Positions 16,908 through 27,872 of a stretch of DNA of 59,077 nucleotides are shown piece by piece. The position numbers and the translations under genes were made by a program. Every line of letters starts with the position of its first letter. The stretch's first letter is position 1. The DNA is taken from the NCBI GenBank assembly GCA_030694425.1, contig JAUXYI010000003.1, forward strand, positions 1 through 59,077, given 5' to 3'. The DNA comes from Thermodesulfovibrionia bacterium. Lineage in GTDB: Bacteria; Nitrospirota; Thermodesulfovibrionia; UBA6902; BMS3Bbin08. Under the pieces are notes generated by a model that was not told the DNA's origin, made no database searches, and saw only the letters and a program-made list of their open reading frames with translations.

Positions 16908-18185
16908 TCATTGCATCCTTACTCTTATCGTATTCCCATGTGCCTCTAAGCCCTCGGCGTCTGCAAAAACTTGAACTGCCCTGGCGAGTTTTAGAAAGCC
17001 CTCTTTTTTGAAATTAAGCAGACTGGTCCTCTTTATAAAATCATAGACACCAAGCGGTGAGGAGAACCTTGCTGTGCTGCCCGTTGGAAGTGTGTGGTTA
17101 GGGCCTGCGGTATAATCTCCCAGCGGCTCTGGAGTCCATTCGCCCAAAAATACTGCTCCTGCGTTTTTTATCTTTGGCAGAAACCTTGCAGGCACTTTGG
17201 TCATTATCTCCAGATGCTCAGGCGCTATATTATTTGCTATATCAACCGCCGTGTTAAGGTCTTTTATGATAATTATAGCGCCGTATTTATCAAGGGATTT
17301 TTTGGCAATATCTCTTCTCTTAAGATTTTTCAACTGGGCGCCAATTTCCATGTTAACTTTTTGAGCCAGTGATTCTGAGTTTGTAATTAAAACTGCTGAT
17401 GCCATTTCATCATGCTCTGCCTGACTCAAAAGGTCTGCTGCAATGAATGACGGGTTAGCAGATGCATCAGCAATTATTAATACCTCGCTTGGGCCTGCAA
17501 TCATATCAATTCCTACGTCTCCGAATACCATCTTTTTAGCTGCGGCAACATAGACGTTCCCGGGTCCAACGATTTTATCAACTTTTTTTATCGTCTTTGT
17601 ACCATAAGCCATGGCAGCTATTGCCTGAGCCCCTCCTACCCTATAAACTTCCTTTAAGCCAAGAAGCTTTATCGCGGCAGCTACTGAAGGGTTAATCTTG
17701 CCGCCTCCTGCAGGGACACAAAGGGCTATTTCTTTTACTCCTGCAACCTGTGCCGGTATTACATTCATCAGCACAGTTGAAGGGTAAGAAGCCTTGCCTC
17801 CCGGAACATAAACCCCCACTCTCTCAATAGGTTTAATTATCTGACCAAGCAGAATATTATCTTCTGAGAAATACCATGATTCTTCTTTCTGAAGTTCATG
17901 AAATGCCTTTATCCTTTTAGCTGAAAGTTTTATTGCACTCAAAAGTTCTCTGCTTGCCTTTTTAGCAGAAGATTCTATTTCTTTCCTGTCTATTGAAAGC
18001 CGCCTTAATTTTATTGAGTCATATTTTTCAGTGTATTTTTTAACAGCCTTATCACCGTTTCTCCTGACATCATTTATAATTTTCCCGACTATATTTTGAA
18101 TGCCGCCTCTTTTGTCATTGGCAGACGACCTTTCCCGCAGAGACTTTATAAATGTTTTAAGCTGCGGCTCTCTGATTAGCCTCAT
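16908..18185 (-). CDS. hisD: Histidinol dehydrogenase
   Basis: 425 residues, full length. Catalyses the two-step NAD-dependent oxidation of histidinol to histidine. Visible motifs: [38 protein letters not shown], the Zn/substrate region [14 protein letters not shown] and the signature [20 protein letters not shown]. Its ATG overlaps the murA stop (4 bases), so the two are translationally coupled, an arrangement seen in several delta-proteobacterial and Nitrospirota genomes. Confidence 0.96.
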   Translation of the reverse strand: MRLIREPQLKTFIKSLRERSSANDKRGGIQNIVGKIINDVRRNGDKAVKKYTEKYDSIKLRRLSIDRKEIESSAKKASRELLSAIKLSAKRIKAFHELQKEESWYFSEDNILLGQIIKPIERVGVYVPGGKASYPSTVLMNVIPAQVAGVKEIALCVPAGGGKINPSVAAAIKLLGLKEVYRVGGAQAIAAMAYGTKTIKKVDKIVGPGNVYVAAAKKMVFGDVGIDMIAGPSEVLIIADASANPSFIAADLLSQAEHDEMASAVLITNSESLAQKVNMEIGAQLKNLKRRDIAKKSLDKYGAIIIIKDLNTAVDIANNIAPEHLEIMTKVPARFLPKIKNAGAVFLGEWTPEPLGDYTAGPNHTLPTGSTARFSSPLGVYDFIKRTSLLNFKKEGFLKLARAVQVFADAEGLEAHGNTIRVRMQ

Positions 18186-19432
18186 TTAATTCTCCTTATC
18201 CTTGCTCCTAATGGTTTGAGTTTCTCTTCTATTTTTTCATAACCTCTGTCAAGATGATATACCCTGTCCACAACAGTTGTCCCTTCAGCAGCAAGTCCCG
18301 CAATTATCAATGATGCACTTGCCCTTAAATCAGTTGCCATGACAGGCGCGCCCTTAAGCGATTTCACTCCTCTGACAGTCGCAGCAGCGCCTTCTACTTT
18401 TATATCCGCTCCCATCCTTCTAAGTTCTGCTACGTGCATAAATCTGTTTTCAAATATATTTTCTGTGATAAAACTCGTGCCTTCTGAAAGAGACATCAAG
18501 GCCATAAATTGTGCCTGCATGTCAGTAGGGAAACCAGGATAAGGCATGGTCTTAACATCTATAGATGTCAATCTTTCACTGCCTTCAGCAATTAATCCAT
18601 CTTTTTCTTTGGTTATCTTAAGTCCGGCTTTCCCGAGTTTAATTATCACGGCATCCATATGCTCTGAATTGCAGCCCTTAATCTTTATTTTGCCTCTTGT
18701 TATCCCTGCAGCGGCAAGAAATGTCCCTGCCTCTATTCTATCGGGTATTATATGATAGTCAAGCGGTCTAAGATTATTTACTCCTTTTATCTTAATAATG
18801 TTCGTTCCGGCGCCCTGAATATCTGCTCCCATTGATATCAATGCATTTGCAAGGTCAACGACTTCAGGCTCGCATGCGGCATTTTCAATAACAGTCTCTC
18901 CGTCTGCAAGAACAGCAGCCATCATCAGGTTTTCAGTGCCTGTAACAGTCGGGATATCAAAATAAACAGATGCCCCTCTAAGTTTTTTTACTTTAGCTTC
19001 TATATAGCCTTCTGAGAGAATTATATCAGCGCCCATTTTTTTAAGCCCCATTAGATGAAGATTTATTCCCCTTGCTCCAATGGCACATCCTCCGGGAAGA
19101 GAAACCCTTGCCTTTCCCATTCTCGCAAGCAGTGGACCAAGCACAAGTACAGAGGCGCGCATTGTTTTTACTAATTCATATGGAGCTTCTATAGAATTTA
19201 TTCCGTGAGTTCTAAGAAAAATCCTGTTATCCTCAGCCTGGAAATTAATGCCAAGCCTTGTGAGCAGGTTGCCCATTGTTGTTATGTCTCTTAATAGCGG
19301 GGTATTGGATATGATATTTTCCCCGGAGCTAAGTATGGAGGCTGCCATTATAGGAAGGGCTGCGTTCTTTGCACCGCTTATTGATACCTCTCCTTTTAAA
19401 CTTACACCGCCATCTATTGCTATCTTTTCCAT
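18182..19432 (-). CDS. murA: UDP-N-acetylglucosamine 1-carboxyvinyltransferase
   Basis: 416 residues. First committed step of peptidoglycan synthesis, PEP transfer to UDP-GlcNAc. N-terminal [20 protein letters not shown] with the substrate-binding Lys-Asn pair, [18 protein letters not shown] carrying the catalytic Cys, and [11 protein letters not shown] are all present. It overlaps prmC by 13 bases upstream and hisD by 4 bases downstream. Confidence 0.97.
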   Translation of the reverse strand: MEKIAIDGGVSLKGEVSISGAKNAALPIMAASILSSGENIISNTPLLRDITTMGNLLTRLGINFQAEDNRIFLRTHGINSIEAPYELVKTMRASVLVLGPLLARMGKARVSLPGGCAIGARGINLHLMGLKKMGADIILSEGYIEAKVKKLRGASVYFDIPTVTGTENLMMAAVLADGETVIENAACEPEVVDLANALISMGADIQGAGTNIIKIKGVNNLRPLDYHIIPDRIEAGTFLAAAGITRGKIKIKGCNSEHMDAVIIKLGKAGLKITKEKDGLIAEGSERLTSIDVKTMPYPGFPTDMQAQFMALMSLSEGTSFITENIFENRFMHVAELRRMGADIKVEGAAATVRGVKSLKGAPVMATDLRASASLIIAGLAAEGTTVVDRVYHLDRGYEKIEEKLKPLGARIRRIK

Positions 19433-20364
19433 CTTGCCTTTATTATCCTCTCAATCCCTGCATAATCTTTTATAATTTCTATCTGTGCGTATCCTGCTGA
19501 TTCAAATATATCAACGACATCACTGGATTGACCAAAGCCGAGTTCAAGCATAATAATTCCATTGTCTTTAAGAAAACTCCTTGCAGAAGGTATCAACACT
19601 CTGTAAAAATCAAGCCCGTCAACACCGCCGTTAAGGGCATCTATAGGCTCCCATTCTTTAATTTCAGGCTGAAGATTTTTTATGTCATCTGTTCTTATGT
19701 AAGGTGGATTTGAGATGATTAGGTCAAAAGTTGGAAGTTGGAAGTTGGAAGTAGGAAGTTTTTCAATTGGCTCGAATAAATTACCTTTTAAGAAGATTAC
19801 ATTTTTTATTCCATTTATTTCTGCATTTTTAATTGCACATCCTATAGCAACCCCTGAAATATCCGTGCCGTAAACCTTAAAATCAGGAAACTCTCTGGCA
19901 AGGGCAAGAGCCAGACACCCGGAGCCAGTGCAAAGGTCTAAAATACTCAGTGACGAGTGACGAGTGACGCCCTGTACCATACGGTGCAGGGTGACGAGTG
20001 ACGAGTCTTTGTTTTTACTTGTAACTTGTAACTTGTAACTTATAACTGCCTTTATAGCCTGTTCAGCCATAAGTTCTGTCTCTGTCCTCGGGATTAAAAC
20101 ACCATGCTTTACAAGGATTTTCATGCCCAGAAATTCTTCATGCCCAAGAACATACTGGATTGGCTCATGCTTAAGCCTTCTACTAAGCATGCTCTCTAAA
20201 GTTTTTATTTGTTTTTCACTGGGTTCGGGGTTATCTCTGTATATTTCTACCGTGTTTAAACCAAAGCTATGCCTTACAAGCATCTCAGCCTCTTTCTCAG
20301 CAGCTTCAATACCCGAGCTTTCAAATAATCTTGCAACTTCTTTTAATTTTTCAATTGCCTTCAT
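19420..20364 (-). CDS. prmC: Release factor glutamine methyltransferase with repeat-derived insertions
   Basis: 314 residues, about 25-30 more than usual. Methylates the GGQ glutamine of release factors; partner prfA lies directly upstream. Typical motifs: [27 protein letters not shown] and the catalytic ISNPPYI. Between the N-terminal domain and LDLCTGSG an insertion ([20 protein letters not shown] and on) is translated from heptanucleotide repeats; a second insertion, [13 protein letters not shown], precedes NPPY. Both keep the frame and sit at loop positions, so the enzyme may still work. Confidence 0.93.
   Translation of the reverse strand: MKAIEKLKEVARLFESSGIEAAEKEAEMLVRHSFGLNTVEIYRDNPEPSEKQIKTLESMLSRRLKHEPIQYVLGHEEFLGMKILVKHGVLIPRTETELMAEQAIKAVISYKLQVTSKNKDSSLVTLHRMVQGVTRHSSLSILDLCTGSGCLALALAREFPDFKVYGTDISGVAIGCAIKNAEINGIKNVIFLKGNLFEPIEKLPTSNFQLPTFDLIISNPPYIRTDDIKNLQPEIKEWEPIDALNGGVDGLDFYRVLIPSARSFLKDNGIIMLELGFGQSSDVVDIFESAGYAQIEIIKDYAGIERIIKARWKR
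19730..19760. repeat. Heptanucleotide array GTTGGAA inside prmC
   Basis: Three GTTGGAA units and one GTAGGAA, period 7, at 19730-19757, read in frame on the minus strand as [10 protein letters not shown]. Confidence 0.85.
19950..20046. repeat. Compound heptanucleotide array inside prmC
   Basis: GTGACGA units flank a central inverted repeat (CCCTGTACCATACGGTGCAGGG, 22 bases less its ends), followed by ACTTGTA units up to 20046. All arrays have period 7. The block is translated in frame on the minus strand. Confidence 0.85.
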
Positions 20365-20374
20365 GCTATTTACT

Positions 20375-21442
20375 TTAAACTTCCTTCAGCATTTCAGCCT
20401 GATAATAAGTGATAAGACTGTCAATTATCCCATCAAGGTCGCCATCAATCACCTCAGCAAGCTTGTGAAGAGAAAGTCCAATCCTGTGGTCAGTCATCCT
20501 GTTCTGTGGAAAATTATAGGTTCGGATTTTTTCGCTTCTGTCGCCTGTGCCTACCTGGGTTTTTCTTTCTAACGCCCTTTCTTTTTCCTGCCTTTCAATC
20601 TCAATCTCATACAATCTTGAACGCAAAACCTTCATTGCCTTTTCCCTGTTCTTTATCTGTGAACGCTCGTCCTGACATTTAACAATTATTCCTGTTGGTA
20701 TATGTGTAATCCTTACTGCTGAATATGTGGTGTTTACTCCCTGTCCGCCTGGTCCTGATGCACAAAACGTATCTATGCGCAAATCTTTTTCTTCAACTTT
20801 TATATCCACGTCTTCTGCTTCCGGGAGAACCGCTACTGTTGCTGCTGAGGTATGAATCCTGCCGGATGTTTCGGTTAATGGAACCCTCTGGACGCGATGA
20901 ACACCGCTTTCATATTTTAAACGGCTGTATGCTCCTTTGCCCTGTATGGATGCAACCACCTCTTTTATGCCGCCAATCCCAGTGGCGTTAATATCTATTA
21001 TCTCAACTTTCCAGCGCTTGCTTTCCGCATATTTGCTGTACATCCTGAAAAGTTCTGCTGCAAAAAGCGCTGCCTCTTCCCCGCCTGTTCCCGCCCTTAT
21101 TTCAAGGATGATATTTTTTTTGTCACGCGGGTTAGCGGGAAGGAGCATTAATTTTAATTCATTCTCAATTTTAGGCTTTTTCTCATTTAACTCGTCAATC
21201 TCAGCGCTGGCAAGCTCTTTTAACCCTTCATCTTTGCCTGTGCTTAAAATCTCTTCAGCCTCTTTTATGTCCGCAAGTATTTTTTTATACTCTCTGAATT
21301 TTTTTACAATATCTGCAATATTCGCCTGTTCCTTGGAATATTTCTGATATTTTGAGAAATCAGAAAATACCTCAGGGTCTGACAAAAGCGCTATAAGCTC
21401 GTTATATTTATCCTCAATTGTTTGAAGTTTTTCTATCAACAT
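20375..21442 (-). CDS. prfA: Peptide chain release factor 1
   Basis: 355 residues, normal RF1 length. Terminates translation at UAA/UAG. The peptidyl-hydrolysis motif GPGGQGVN is intact, as are [16 protein letters not shown] and the family segment [18 protein letters not shown]. The tripeptide anticodon region is part of domain 2 near SGVHRVQ. Located between the DUF1385 gene and prmC, whose product modifies it. Confidence 0.97.
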   Translation of the reverse strand: MLIEKLQTIEDKYNELIALLSDPEVFSDFSKYQKYSKEQANIADIVKKFREYKKILADIKEAEEILSTGKDEGLKELASAEIDELNEKKPKIENELKLMLLPANPRDKKNIILEIRAGTGGEEAALFAAELFRMYSKYAESKRWKVEIIDINATGIGGIKEVVASIQGKGAYSRLKYESGVHRVQRVPLTETSGRIHTSAATVAVLPEAEDVDIKVEEKDLRIDTFCASGPGGQGVNTTYSAVRITHIPTGIIVKCQDERSQIKNREKAMKVLRSRLYEIEIERQEKERALERKTQVGTGDRSEKIRTYNFPQNRMTDHRIGLSLHKLAEVIDGDLDGIIDSLITYYQAEMLKEV

Positions 21443-21454
21443 TGTTTTAATTCC

Positions 21455-22330
21455 TTACATTATCACGGATTCCATTTTTAAGACTTCTCTGAGCGCCTCA
21501 ATAGCCACCTCTATCTGGTCCCGGGAAGGCTCCTTTGCAGTAAGCCTCTGCAGCCAGAGACCGGGCGCTATCATTAGTCTAACAAAGGGATTGTTAATCT
21601 TTTTTGAAGAAAATCTTATAAATTCATAGGAGCACCCTGCGGCAAGAGGCACAAGGACAATCCTTGATAAAAACTTCTCCACAAAAGACCATTCTTTCGG
21701 GATAAAAGAAAAAATCAGTATGCTTAAAATCATCACAACGAACAGAAAACTTGTTCCGCATCTCGGGTGAAGGATGCTGTAACCTTCAATATTTCCAGGC
21801 GTAAGCTCAACACCTGCCTCGTAAGCGTGTACTACTTTATGTTCTGCGCCGTGATATTGAAAAACTCTTCTGATATCCTTGTTCATATTAATCAGCAGAA
21901 TATACACGAGAAAAAAGATTATTCTGATCATCCCATCAACAAGATTAAATAAGATTTGATTTTCACTTACAGATTTTAAAGCCATCCCTATAAGTTTAGT
22001 GCTGTAAAGAGGAAGCAGTAAAAAGATTACGAGCCCGATTACAAAAGAAATAAAAACGGTGATTCCCATTGAAAAGGGGGAGGGCTTTTCTTCTTCGGCT
22101 GGCATTGCTTTTTCTGCTGAAAAGGCAAGCGCTTTAATGCCGATAAGCATTGCCTGCACAAGCGCTACAAAACCTCTTAATATGGGTTTTTTCAGAAGTT
22201 TTGGCAACTCTGTAAGACTGTTCTTTTGAAAAAAAATCTCCTTATTAGGCCCCCTCACTGCCACAGTCCATGCCTTTGGAGACTTCATCATTACTCCTTC
22301 AATTACAGCCTGTCCGCCTATGTTTTTCAT
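21455..22330 (-). CDS. DUF1385 membrane protein
   Basis: 291 residues. N-terminal GGQAVIEGVMMKSP is the family hallmark. Several transmembrane helices (about 95-120, 130-150, 190-215) and the conserved YHGAEHKVVHAYE and HPRCGTSF motifs, which look like a metal site. Commonly found between rpmE and prfA. Biochemical role not established. Confidence 0.9.
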   Translation of the reverse strand: MKNIGGQAVIEGVMMKSPKAWTVAVRGPNKEIFFQKNSLTELPKLLKKPILRGFVALVQAMLIGIKALAFSAEKAMPAEEEKPSPFSMGITVFISFVIGLVIFLLLPLYSTKLIGMALKSVSENQILFNLVDGMIRIIFFLVYILLINMNKDIRRVFQYHGAEHKVVHAYEAGVELTPGNIEGYSILHPRCGTSFLFVVMILSILIFSFIPKEWSFVEKFLSRIVLVPLAAGCSYEFIRFSSKKINNPFVRLMIAPGLWLQRLTAKEPSRDQIEVAIEALREVLKMESVIM

Positions 22331-22518
22331 ATTACTTCTGAAAGCATGTTTTTAATGATGTAGATGTTGCGATCCCGATGCTTCGGGACGATACCTTAGT
22401 GTACTTATAATAAAATGTCTGCATATATTTTAAGGCAATTACCACTTGCTTAATTTAATAATAAAGTCTATCGAGTTAAATAAATTTTTGAGCAATGTCT
22501 ACATCATTTTTCAACCAC

Positions 22519-22566
22519 AAAAATAAAAAAGGAAACTCACTCCAAGTCTATTTGAGCAAGTCCCCT
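22519..22566 (-). terminator. Probable intrinsic terminator downstream of rpmE
   Basis: On the minus strand GGGGACTTGCTCAA pairs, with several G-U contacts, with TTGGAGTGAGTTTCC and is followed by TTTTTTATTTTTG. It lies 17 bases after the rpmE stop. Confidence 0.5.
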
Positions 22567-22582
22567 TTAAGCTTTTAAACAG

Positions 22583-22807
22583 CTACTTTTTATTCTTTGC
22601 GTATTTCTTCTTGAATTTCTCGACCCTTCCCTCAGCATCAACGAGTTTCTGTCTGCCGGTAAAGAAGGGGTGACACTTAGAACAAATATCTACATGAATT
22701 GATGGCGTTGTTGACTTTGTGGTAAAGGTTTCCCCACAGGCGCAAACCACCTTAGCTTCTTTATACGCTGGATGAATGTTCTCTTTCAAGTTAACCTCCG
22801 TATTCAA
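22583..22807 (-). CDS. rpmE: 50S ribosomal protein L31 (zinc-binding type)
   Basis: 74 residues. [19 protein letters not shown] and [17 protein letters not shown] are diagnostic. Cysteines in CACG and CSKC form the C+ zinc ribbon. Start is preceded by a GGAGGTTAA-type site. Begins the rpmE-DUF1385-prfA-prmC-murA-hisD run, although about 250 bases and a terminator separate it from DUF1385. Confidence 0.95.
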   Translation of the reverse strand: MNTEVNLKENIHPAYKEAKVVCACGETFTTKSTTPSIHVDICSKCHPFFTGRQKLVDAEGRVEKFKKKYAKNKK

Positions 22808-22887
22808 AAACTTAGCATATTAATATAGCAGAAATGAAAAGGAGTTTTCAATGTTATCGTTTTTTTTACTTACTTATCTAAAACCGG

Positions 22888-22925
22888 TACTGCTAAAATG
22901 GTAACATCAACTGCTAAAATGGTAC
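22888..22925. repeat. Short direct repeat ACTGCTAAAATGGTA
   Basis: Two copies of ACTGCTAAAATGGTA about 21 bases apart upstream of the parvulin gene. Purpose unknown; could be an operator or slippage product. Confidence 0.5.
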
Positions 22926-22996
22926 TTGTAAAATTTGCAGATGATATGTTATAAAGAAATGCAACTAAAAATAAAAACAATAATAAGGAGAATTTA

Positions 22997-23872
22997 ATGA
23001 AGAAACTATGGGTTTTAATCCTGATATGCGGGTTGTTTATTATTGGGTGTTCTCCAAAAGGGACATCCAATGGTCCAGTTCTTGCAAAAATTGATGGAGC
23101 AGTGATAACAAAGGAAGAATTTATTAATAAAATTAATCGCGTGCCTGAATGGGCAAGGGCTAATTTTAAGACAGAAGAGGGGAAAAAGGAGTTTCTCAAC
23201 GAGCTTATTAAGGAGCAACTCATTTATCAGGATGCAATAAAGAATGGACTGCAGAGGGACAAGGAAGTTGAGAAAGAAATTGAGGCATTTAAAAAGATGA
23301 CCCTTATAAAAGGAATACTTGAGAAAGAAATAGAGAAAAAGGCGAAAGTAGACCCTAAAGAGGTCAGGGATTTTTATGACAAAAATACTGACAGGTTTGT
23401 GATAGGAACTGAGGTAAGGGCAAAACATATTTTAGTTGATACTGAGGAGCAGGCAAAAGATATTCTTAAAAGAATCCGTCAAAAAGAAGATTTTTCTAAG
23501 CTCGCAGAGCGGTATTCAAAAGATAAAGGGTCTGCAAAAAATGGCGGAGACCTTGGTTCCTTTAGTCGCGGCAGGATGGTGCCCCAGTTTGAGGCTGCTG
23601 CGTTCAGTCTTAAAGTGGGAGAGGTAAGCGGTCCGGTCAGGACCCAGTTTGGGTATCATATTATTCAGGTCACGGATAAAAAGGAAGGCAAAATCGGGAC
23701 ATTTGAAGAAGTAAAAGGCGGGATTGAAAAACAGCTTATGATTGAGAAGCAAAAAGCCCTTTTTGATTCATACATTGAAAAGCTGAAGAAAAATTCTAAG
23801 ATAGAGACCGCTGCTTACGAATCAGAACTAAAGGCGCTGAAATTAGATTTAGATAAAGAAAAAACACCATAA
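22997..23872 (+). CDS. Parvulin-type peptidyl-prolyl isomerase lipoprotein (PrsA/SurA-like)
   Basis: 291 residues. Lipoprotein signal with lipobox FIIGC (Cys about residue 18). SurA-N-like helical region (about 30-130) and a rotamase domain (about 132-235; VRAKHILVDTEEQAKDIL, GGDLGSFSRGRMVPQFE, TQFGYHIIQV). A periplasmic chaperone helping outer-membrane or secreted proteins fold. RBS AAGGAG lies before ATG. Placed upstream of rpsO with its own spacing. Confidence 0.9.
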   Translation: MKKLWVLILICGLFIIGCSPKGTSNGPVLAKIDGAVITKEEFINKINRVPEWARANFKTEEGKKEFLNELIKEQLIYQDAIKNGLQRDKEVEKEIEAFKKMTLIKGILEKEIEKKAKVDPKEVRDFYDKNTDRFVIGTEVRAKHILVDTEEQAKDILKRIRQKEDFSKLAERYSKDKGSAKNGGDLGSFSRGRMVPQFEAAAFSLKVGEVSGPVRTQFGYHIIQVTDKKEGKIGTFEEVKGGIEKQLMIEKQKALFDSYIEKLKKNSKIETAAYESELKALKLDLDKEKTP

Positions 23873-24037
23873 GCAGAGAAGTAAACGTACATTTTAATAT
23901 CTGATAGGGTTTACACAAACCTTCTTGTTATGTTAATCTTTAAGTGAAAGTTGTTTGATGACTTATGGAGTGGGTGTCCTCTGAGTTTTAGTGAAGAGAT
24001 TTGCATACTTAAAAATTTTATAAATTAAGGTGGAAAA

Positions 24038-24307
24038 ATGTCTTTAGAGAAGGATAAGAAACACGGGATAATTAAGCAGTTTCAGCTGCATGATGTTGAC
24101 ACAGGTTCACCTGAAGTCCAAGTAGCTATTATAAGTGAACGGCTGAACTACCTTACAACACATTTTCAGACGCATAAAAAAGACCATCACTCTCGCAGAG
24201 GGCTGTTAAAACTCGTGGGACAGAGGCGGAGCTTGTTAGGATATCTAAAAAAACATGATAATACGAGGTACGGCAAGCTCATTGAGCAGCTCGGATTAAG
24301 AAAATAG
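24038..24307 (+). CDS. rpsO: 30S ribosomal protein S15
   Basis: 89 residues, standard length. Motifs [38 protein letters not shown] and [12 protein letters not shown] are diagnostic. Binds 16S rRNA early in small-subunit assembly. Followed 7 bases later by pnp, the widespread rpsO-pnp operon. The 165-base leader may carry S15 autoregulation, but I could not identify a structure. Confidence 0.97.
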   Translation: MSLEKDKKHGIIKQFQLHDVDTGSPEVQVAIISERLNYLTTHFQTHKKDHHSRRGLLKLVGQRRSLLGYLKKHDNTRYGKLIEQLGLRK

Positions 24308-24314
24308 CTTATAA

Positions 24315-26411
24315 ATGACAAAAGTTGAACTTGAGGTTAAGGGTAAAACCCTTATTATTGAAACAGGACTTCTTGCGAAGCAGGCTGATGGGTCGGCAGT
24401 TGTAAGATATGGCGATACCGTTGTATTAGCTACAGCCGTTGCAGCCAAGGAAGCAAAAAAAGACCTCGATTTTTTCCCTCTCAGAATAGATTATCAGGAG
24501 AAGGCTTATGCAGCCGGCAAAATCCCGGGAGGCTTTTTTAAGAGGGAAGGACGGCCTACCGAAAAAGAGGTTCTTACCTCCAGATTGATTGACAGACCCA
24601 TAAGACCGCTTTTCCCCGATGGTTTTTATTCAGAGACACAGGGAATAGTGTCAGTGCTGTCCTACGGCGACGAGAACATAGCAGATGTCCTTGGAATTGT
24701 CGGAATGTCTGCTGCCCTTGGTGTATCTGATATCCCGTTTGAGGGGGTAGTGGGAGCTGTAAGAGTGGGAATAATAGAAAGTTCTTTTGTTGTAAACCCC
24801 GACCTCAAGGAGACAGAAGAATGTGATTTCAATCTCGTTGTAGCGGGCACAGACGAAGCAGTCCTCATGGTAGAGGGTGGAGGACTTGAGATTAAGGAAT
24901 CAACATTGCTTGAAGCTATAGATATTGCACATAAAGAGATAAAACGAATTGTAGATATCCAGAAGCAATTTATAAAGCTGATCGGGAAAAATAAAAGGCC
25001 CGTTGCCCCGCCTGTAATCAATAAAGAGTTGGAAAATGCAGTTTCAAATCTTTCTTTAGAAAAAATAAAAGGAGCTGTTACAATCCCGGATAAATTAAGA
25101 AGGCAGGAAGCGCTCAATAATATCCTTAAAGAAATTATTGATGTTCTGAATGTCGGCGAAAACGATATATCAAGGGATATTGCCAATGTATTTGATGGAA
25201 TTGAAAAGACACTTGTACGGAACATGATTTTGGAGAAAAACTTAAGAGCAGACGGCCGCAAGCCGGAGGAAATAAGAAATATCATATGTAATGTTGGGAT
25301 ACTTCCAAGGACGCATGGCTCTGCTTTGTTTATAAGGGGTGAGACACAGTGTCTTGCGGTTGTTACATTGGGAACGTCTGAGGATGAACAGAGGATAGAC
25401 TCGCTTGAAGGAGAATCAAAAAAAACATTCATGCTGCACTATAATTTCCCGCCCTTCAGCGTTGGAGAGGTGAAGCCTCTGAGGTCGCCAGGCCGAAGAG
25501 AAATCGGGCACGGCATGTTAGCGGAGAGGGCATTAAAGGCATTAATCCCGCAAAAATCTGACTTCCCATATACTATAAGAATCGTTGCCGATATACTTGA
25601 GTCAAACGGTTCGTCTTCAATGGCTACTGTATGCGGTGGTTCGCTTGCCCTTATGGACGCTGGCGTACCTATAAAAACGCCGGTAGCGGGTATCGCAATG
25701 GGGCTTATAAAAGAAGGAGAAAAAGTTATCATTCTTACAGATATACTTGGACTTGAAGACCATCTCGGAGATATGGATTTTAAAGTTACAGGCACAGAGG
25801 ACGGTATTACAGCATTCCAGATGGATGTTAAGATAAGCGGTGTAAGCAGGCAGATAATGGAGCAGGGATTAGAGCAGGCAAGGCACGGCAGACTGCATAT
25901 CCTTGGTAAGATGGCAGAGGCGCTTGCAGGCCCGCGTGACAATCTGGCAACACATGCACCGCGAATCTATAACATGAAAATAAAAACTGACAAGATAAGG
26001 GACGTTATAGGAACAGGCGGTAAGGTCATAAGGGGAATAATAGAGCAGACAGGAGTAAAAATAAATATTGATGATGACGGCAATATAAATATAGCGTCTG
26101 CAGATGAGACAGCGGCTCAGAAGGCTATGGATATTATAAAAGGAATCATTGCAGAGGCAGAGCTTGGAAGGCTCTATATGGGCAAGGTAAAGAGGATAAT
26201 GGATTTCGGTGCATTTGTTGAGATACTGCCTGGCACCGAGGGGCTGCTTCACATATCTCAGATTTCAGACAGGCGGATAGACAAGGTTTCAGATGTGCTT
26301 AAGGAGGGAGAAGAAGTCCTTGTGAAGGTTATTGAGATAGATAAAACAGGGAGAATACGCCTCAGCAGAAAAGAAGCAGAGAAAGAACAATTATCAAAAG
26401 AATCTGTGTAG
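24315..26411 (+). CDS. pnp: Polyribonucleotide nucleotidyltransferase
   Basis: 698 residues. Two RNase PH domains, the first with FFKREGRPTEKEVLTSRLID, the second with LRSPGRREIGHGMLAERAL. KH domain (IRDVIGTGGKVIRGIIEQTG) and S1 domain (GKVKRIMDFGAFVEILPGTE) at the C-terminus. Phosphorolytic 3'-5' exonuclease of the degradosome. Coupled to rpsO. Confidence 0.97.
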   Translation: MTKVELEVKGKTLIIETGLLAKQADGSAVVRYGDTVVLATAVAAKEAKKDLDFFPLRIDYQEKAYAAGKIPGGFFKREGRPTEKEVLTSRLIDRPIRPLFPDGFYSETQGIVSVLSYGDENIADVLGIVGMSAALGVSDIPFEGVVGAVRVGIIESSFVVNPDLKETEECDFNLVVAGTDEAVLMVEGGGLEIKESTLLEAIDIAHKEIKRIVDIQKQFIKLIGKNKRPVAPPVINKELENAVSNLSLEKIKGAVTIPDKLRRQEALNNILKEIIDVLNVGENDISRDIANVFDGIEKTLVRNMILEKNLRADGRKPEEIRNIICNVGILPRTHGSALFIRGETQCLAVVTLGTSEDEQRIDSLEGESKKTFMLHYNFPPFSVGEVKPLRSPGRREIGHGMLAERALKALIPQKSDFPYTIRIVADILESNGSSSMATVCGGSLALMDAGVPIKTPVAGIAMGLIKEGEKVIILTDILGLEDHLGDMDFKVTGTEDGITAFQMDVKISGVSRQIMEQGLEQARHGRLHILGKMAEALAGPRDNLATHAPRIYNMKIKTDKIRDVIGTGGKVIRGIIEQTGVKINIDDDGNINIASADETAAQKAMDIIKGIIAEAELGRLYMGKVKRIMDFGAFVEILPGTEGLLHISQISDRRIDKVSDVLKEGEEVLVKVIEIDKTGRIRLSRKEAEKEQLSKESV

Positions 26412-26501
26412 ATTTGTCTTAAACAGACTCCAGATTTCAAAACCCAAATCTTTCAGTATCTTTAATCAAAAAATTTCTCGGAGTTCTTCCGGGTTAAAAA
26501 G

Positions 26502-26600
26502 GTCATTCCTGCCCCGTATCAGAGTACGGGATAAACTCCAGCAGGAATCCAGATAAAAAAGACTGGATTCCGCATTCCCGAAGCATCGGGACGGAATGAC
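26502..26600. repeat. GTCATTCC palindromic repeat, 99 bp
   Basis: Begins GTCATTCCTGCCCCGT and ends CATCGGGACGGAATGAC, with inner complements such as CAGGAATCCAG/CTGGATTCC. Same family as the core of 5641-5706 and the fragment at 27920-27946. Confidence 0.7.
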
Positions 26601-26630
26601 ACATTAATCTGTCGTTTGAGAGTTTATTGC

Positions 26631-27872
26631 ATGTATAAAAAAATAATTCTTGAAAATGGTATTCCACTGCTTACCGAGGCAAGCAAGGAAACACGGTCAG
26701 TATCTATCGGTATCTGGATAAAGGTCGGGGCAAGGAAGGAATCCGTTAAGAAGAACGGTATCTCCCATTTTCTTGAGCATATGTTTTTTAAGGGAACTAA
26801 AAAAAGGACAGCAAAGGATATTGCTGTTGAAATAGATTCACTCGGGGGGGAGTTAAATGCCTTTACCTCCCGGGAGACTACAACTTTTTATATAAAGGTC
26901 CTTGATGAGCATATTGAAAAGGCAGTTGAACTTATCATGGATATTTTTCTGAATTCAACTTTTCCGGAAGAAGAGATAGAGAAAGAAAAAGGGATTATAT
27001 TTGAAGAGATTAAAATGGTTGAAGACACACCCGAGGATTATCTACATGATTTGTTTAATAAAAACATCTGGGGCGAAAGCGGGTTAGGGCAGCATGTGCT
27101 TGGCAGCAAAGAAACTATCGGGACATTTACAAGAGATGTAATTCTTGAGCATATAGAAAAATATTACACTACAAAAAATATGGTTATAGCCTGCAGCGGC
27201 AATTTCAATGAGGAAATGTTGATTAAAAAACTCAACTCCAGTATTGGCACTATAAAAAGAGACTCTACATTTGGCAAGGACATATGTCCTGAGTTCAACG
27301 GCCAAATCAATATTATTCCTAAAAAACTGTCAGAGGTTCACATATGTCTCGGTCTCAAGGGAATTCAGCAGGCAAGCGAAGACCGTTATAAGATGTACTT
27401 GCTTAATACAATTCTCGGAGCAGGCGTCAGTTCAAGGCTTTTTCAGGAGATCAGGGAAAAGAGAGGGCTTGCCTATTCAATATATTCGTTTAATGTTTCT
27501 TATGTTGATACAGGGGCATGGACAGTTTATGCTGGCACAGACAAAAAACAAGTGAGTGAGGTTATTGATATCATAATAAATCAGATTAAAGGGCTTCCCG
27601 ATTCAGTTACTATCGATGACCTTGAAAGGTCAAAAAAACAGCTTAAGGGAAATCTGATACTCGCCCTCGAATCTACAAGCAGTAAAATGATTAATATAGC
27701 CAAACAGGAGATATATTACGGCAGGTATTTTTCTCCAGAAGATATAATCAATGCAGTAGAGGCTGTTACCCTTGAAGGGCTTAAAGAGTTCTCCAGAGGA
27801 CTTATAGAGAATAGTCCTTTTGCCCTGACTGTTTACGGCCCTGTAAGGAAATTAAAAACCCTTTCCATATAA
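26631..27872 (+). CDS. M16-family zinc peptidase (processing-peptidase-like)
   Basis: 413 residues from ATG 26631. Inverted zinc motif HFLEH (H46-x2-E49-H50) with a downstream glutamate in EKEKGIIFEEIKM. The second half carries the R/Y-type substrate region (GVSSRLFQEIREKRGLAYSI) seen in catalytic beta-type M16 peptidases. A TTG at 26616 would extend it by five residues, but ATG is typical for YKKIILENGIPLL. Often follows pnp in this gene order. Confidence 0.9.
   Translation: MYKKIILENGIPLLTEASKETRSVSIGIWIKVGARKESVKKNGISHFLEHMFFKGTKKRTAKDIAVEIDSLGGELNAFTSRETTTFYIKVLDEHIEKAVELIMDIFLNSTFPEEEIEKEKGIIFEEIKMVEDTPEDYLHDLFNKNIWGESGLGQHVLGSKETIGTFTRDVILEHIEKYYTTKNMVIACSGNFNEEMLIKKLNSSIGTIKRDSTFGKDICPEFNGQINIIPKKLSEVHICLGLKGIQQASEDRYKMYLLNTILGAGVSSRLFQEIREKRGLAYSIYSFNVSYVDTGAWTVYAGTDKKQVSEVIDIIINQIKGLPDSVTIDDLERSKKQLKGNLILALESTSSKMINIAKQEIYYGRYFSPEDIINAVEAVTLEGLKEFSRGLIENSPFALTVYGPVRKLKTLSI

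Noticed and set aside
24662-25942. Long minus-strand ORFs opposite pnp
   Set aside because: Serine/proline-rich antisense shadows of a clearly conserved gene.
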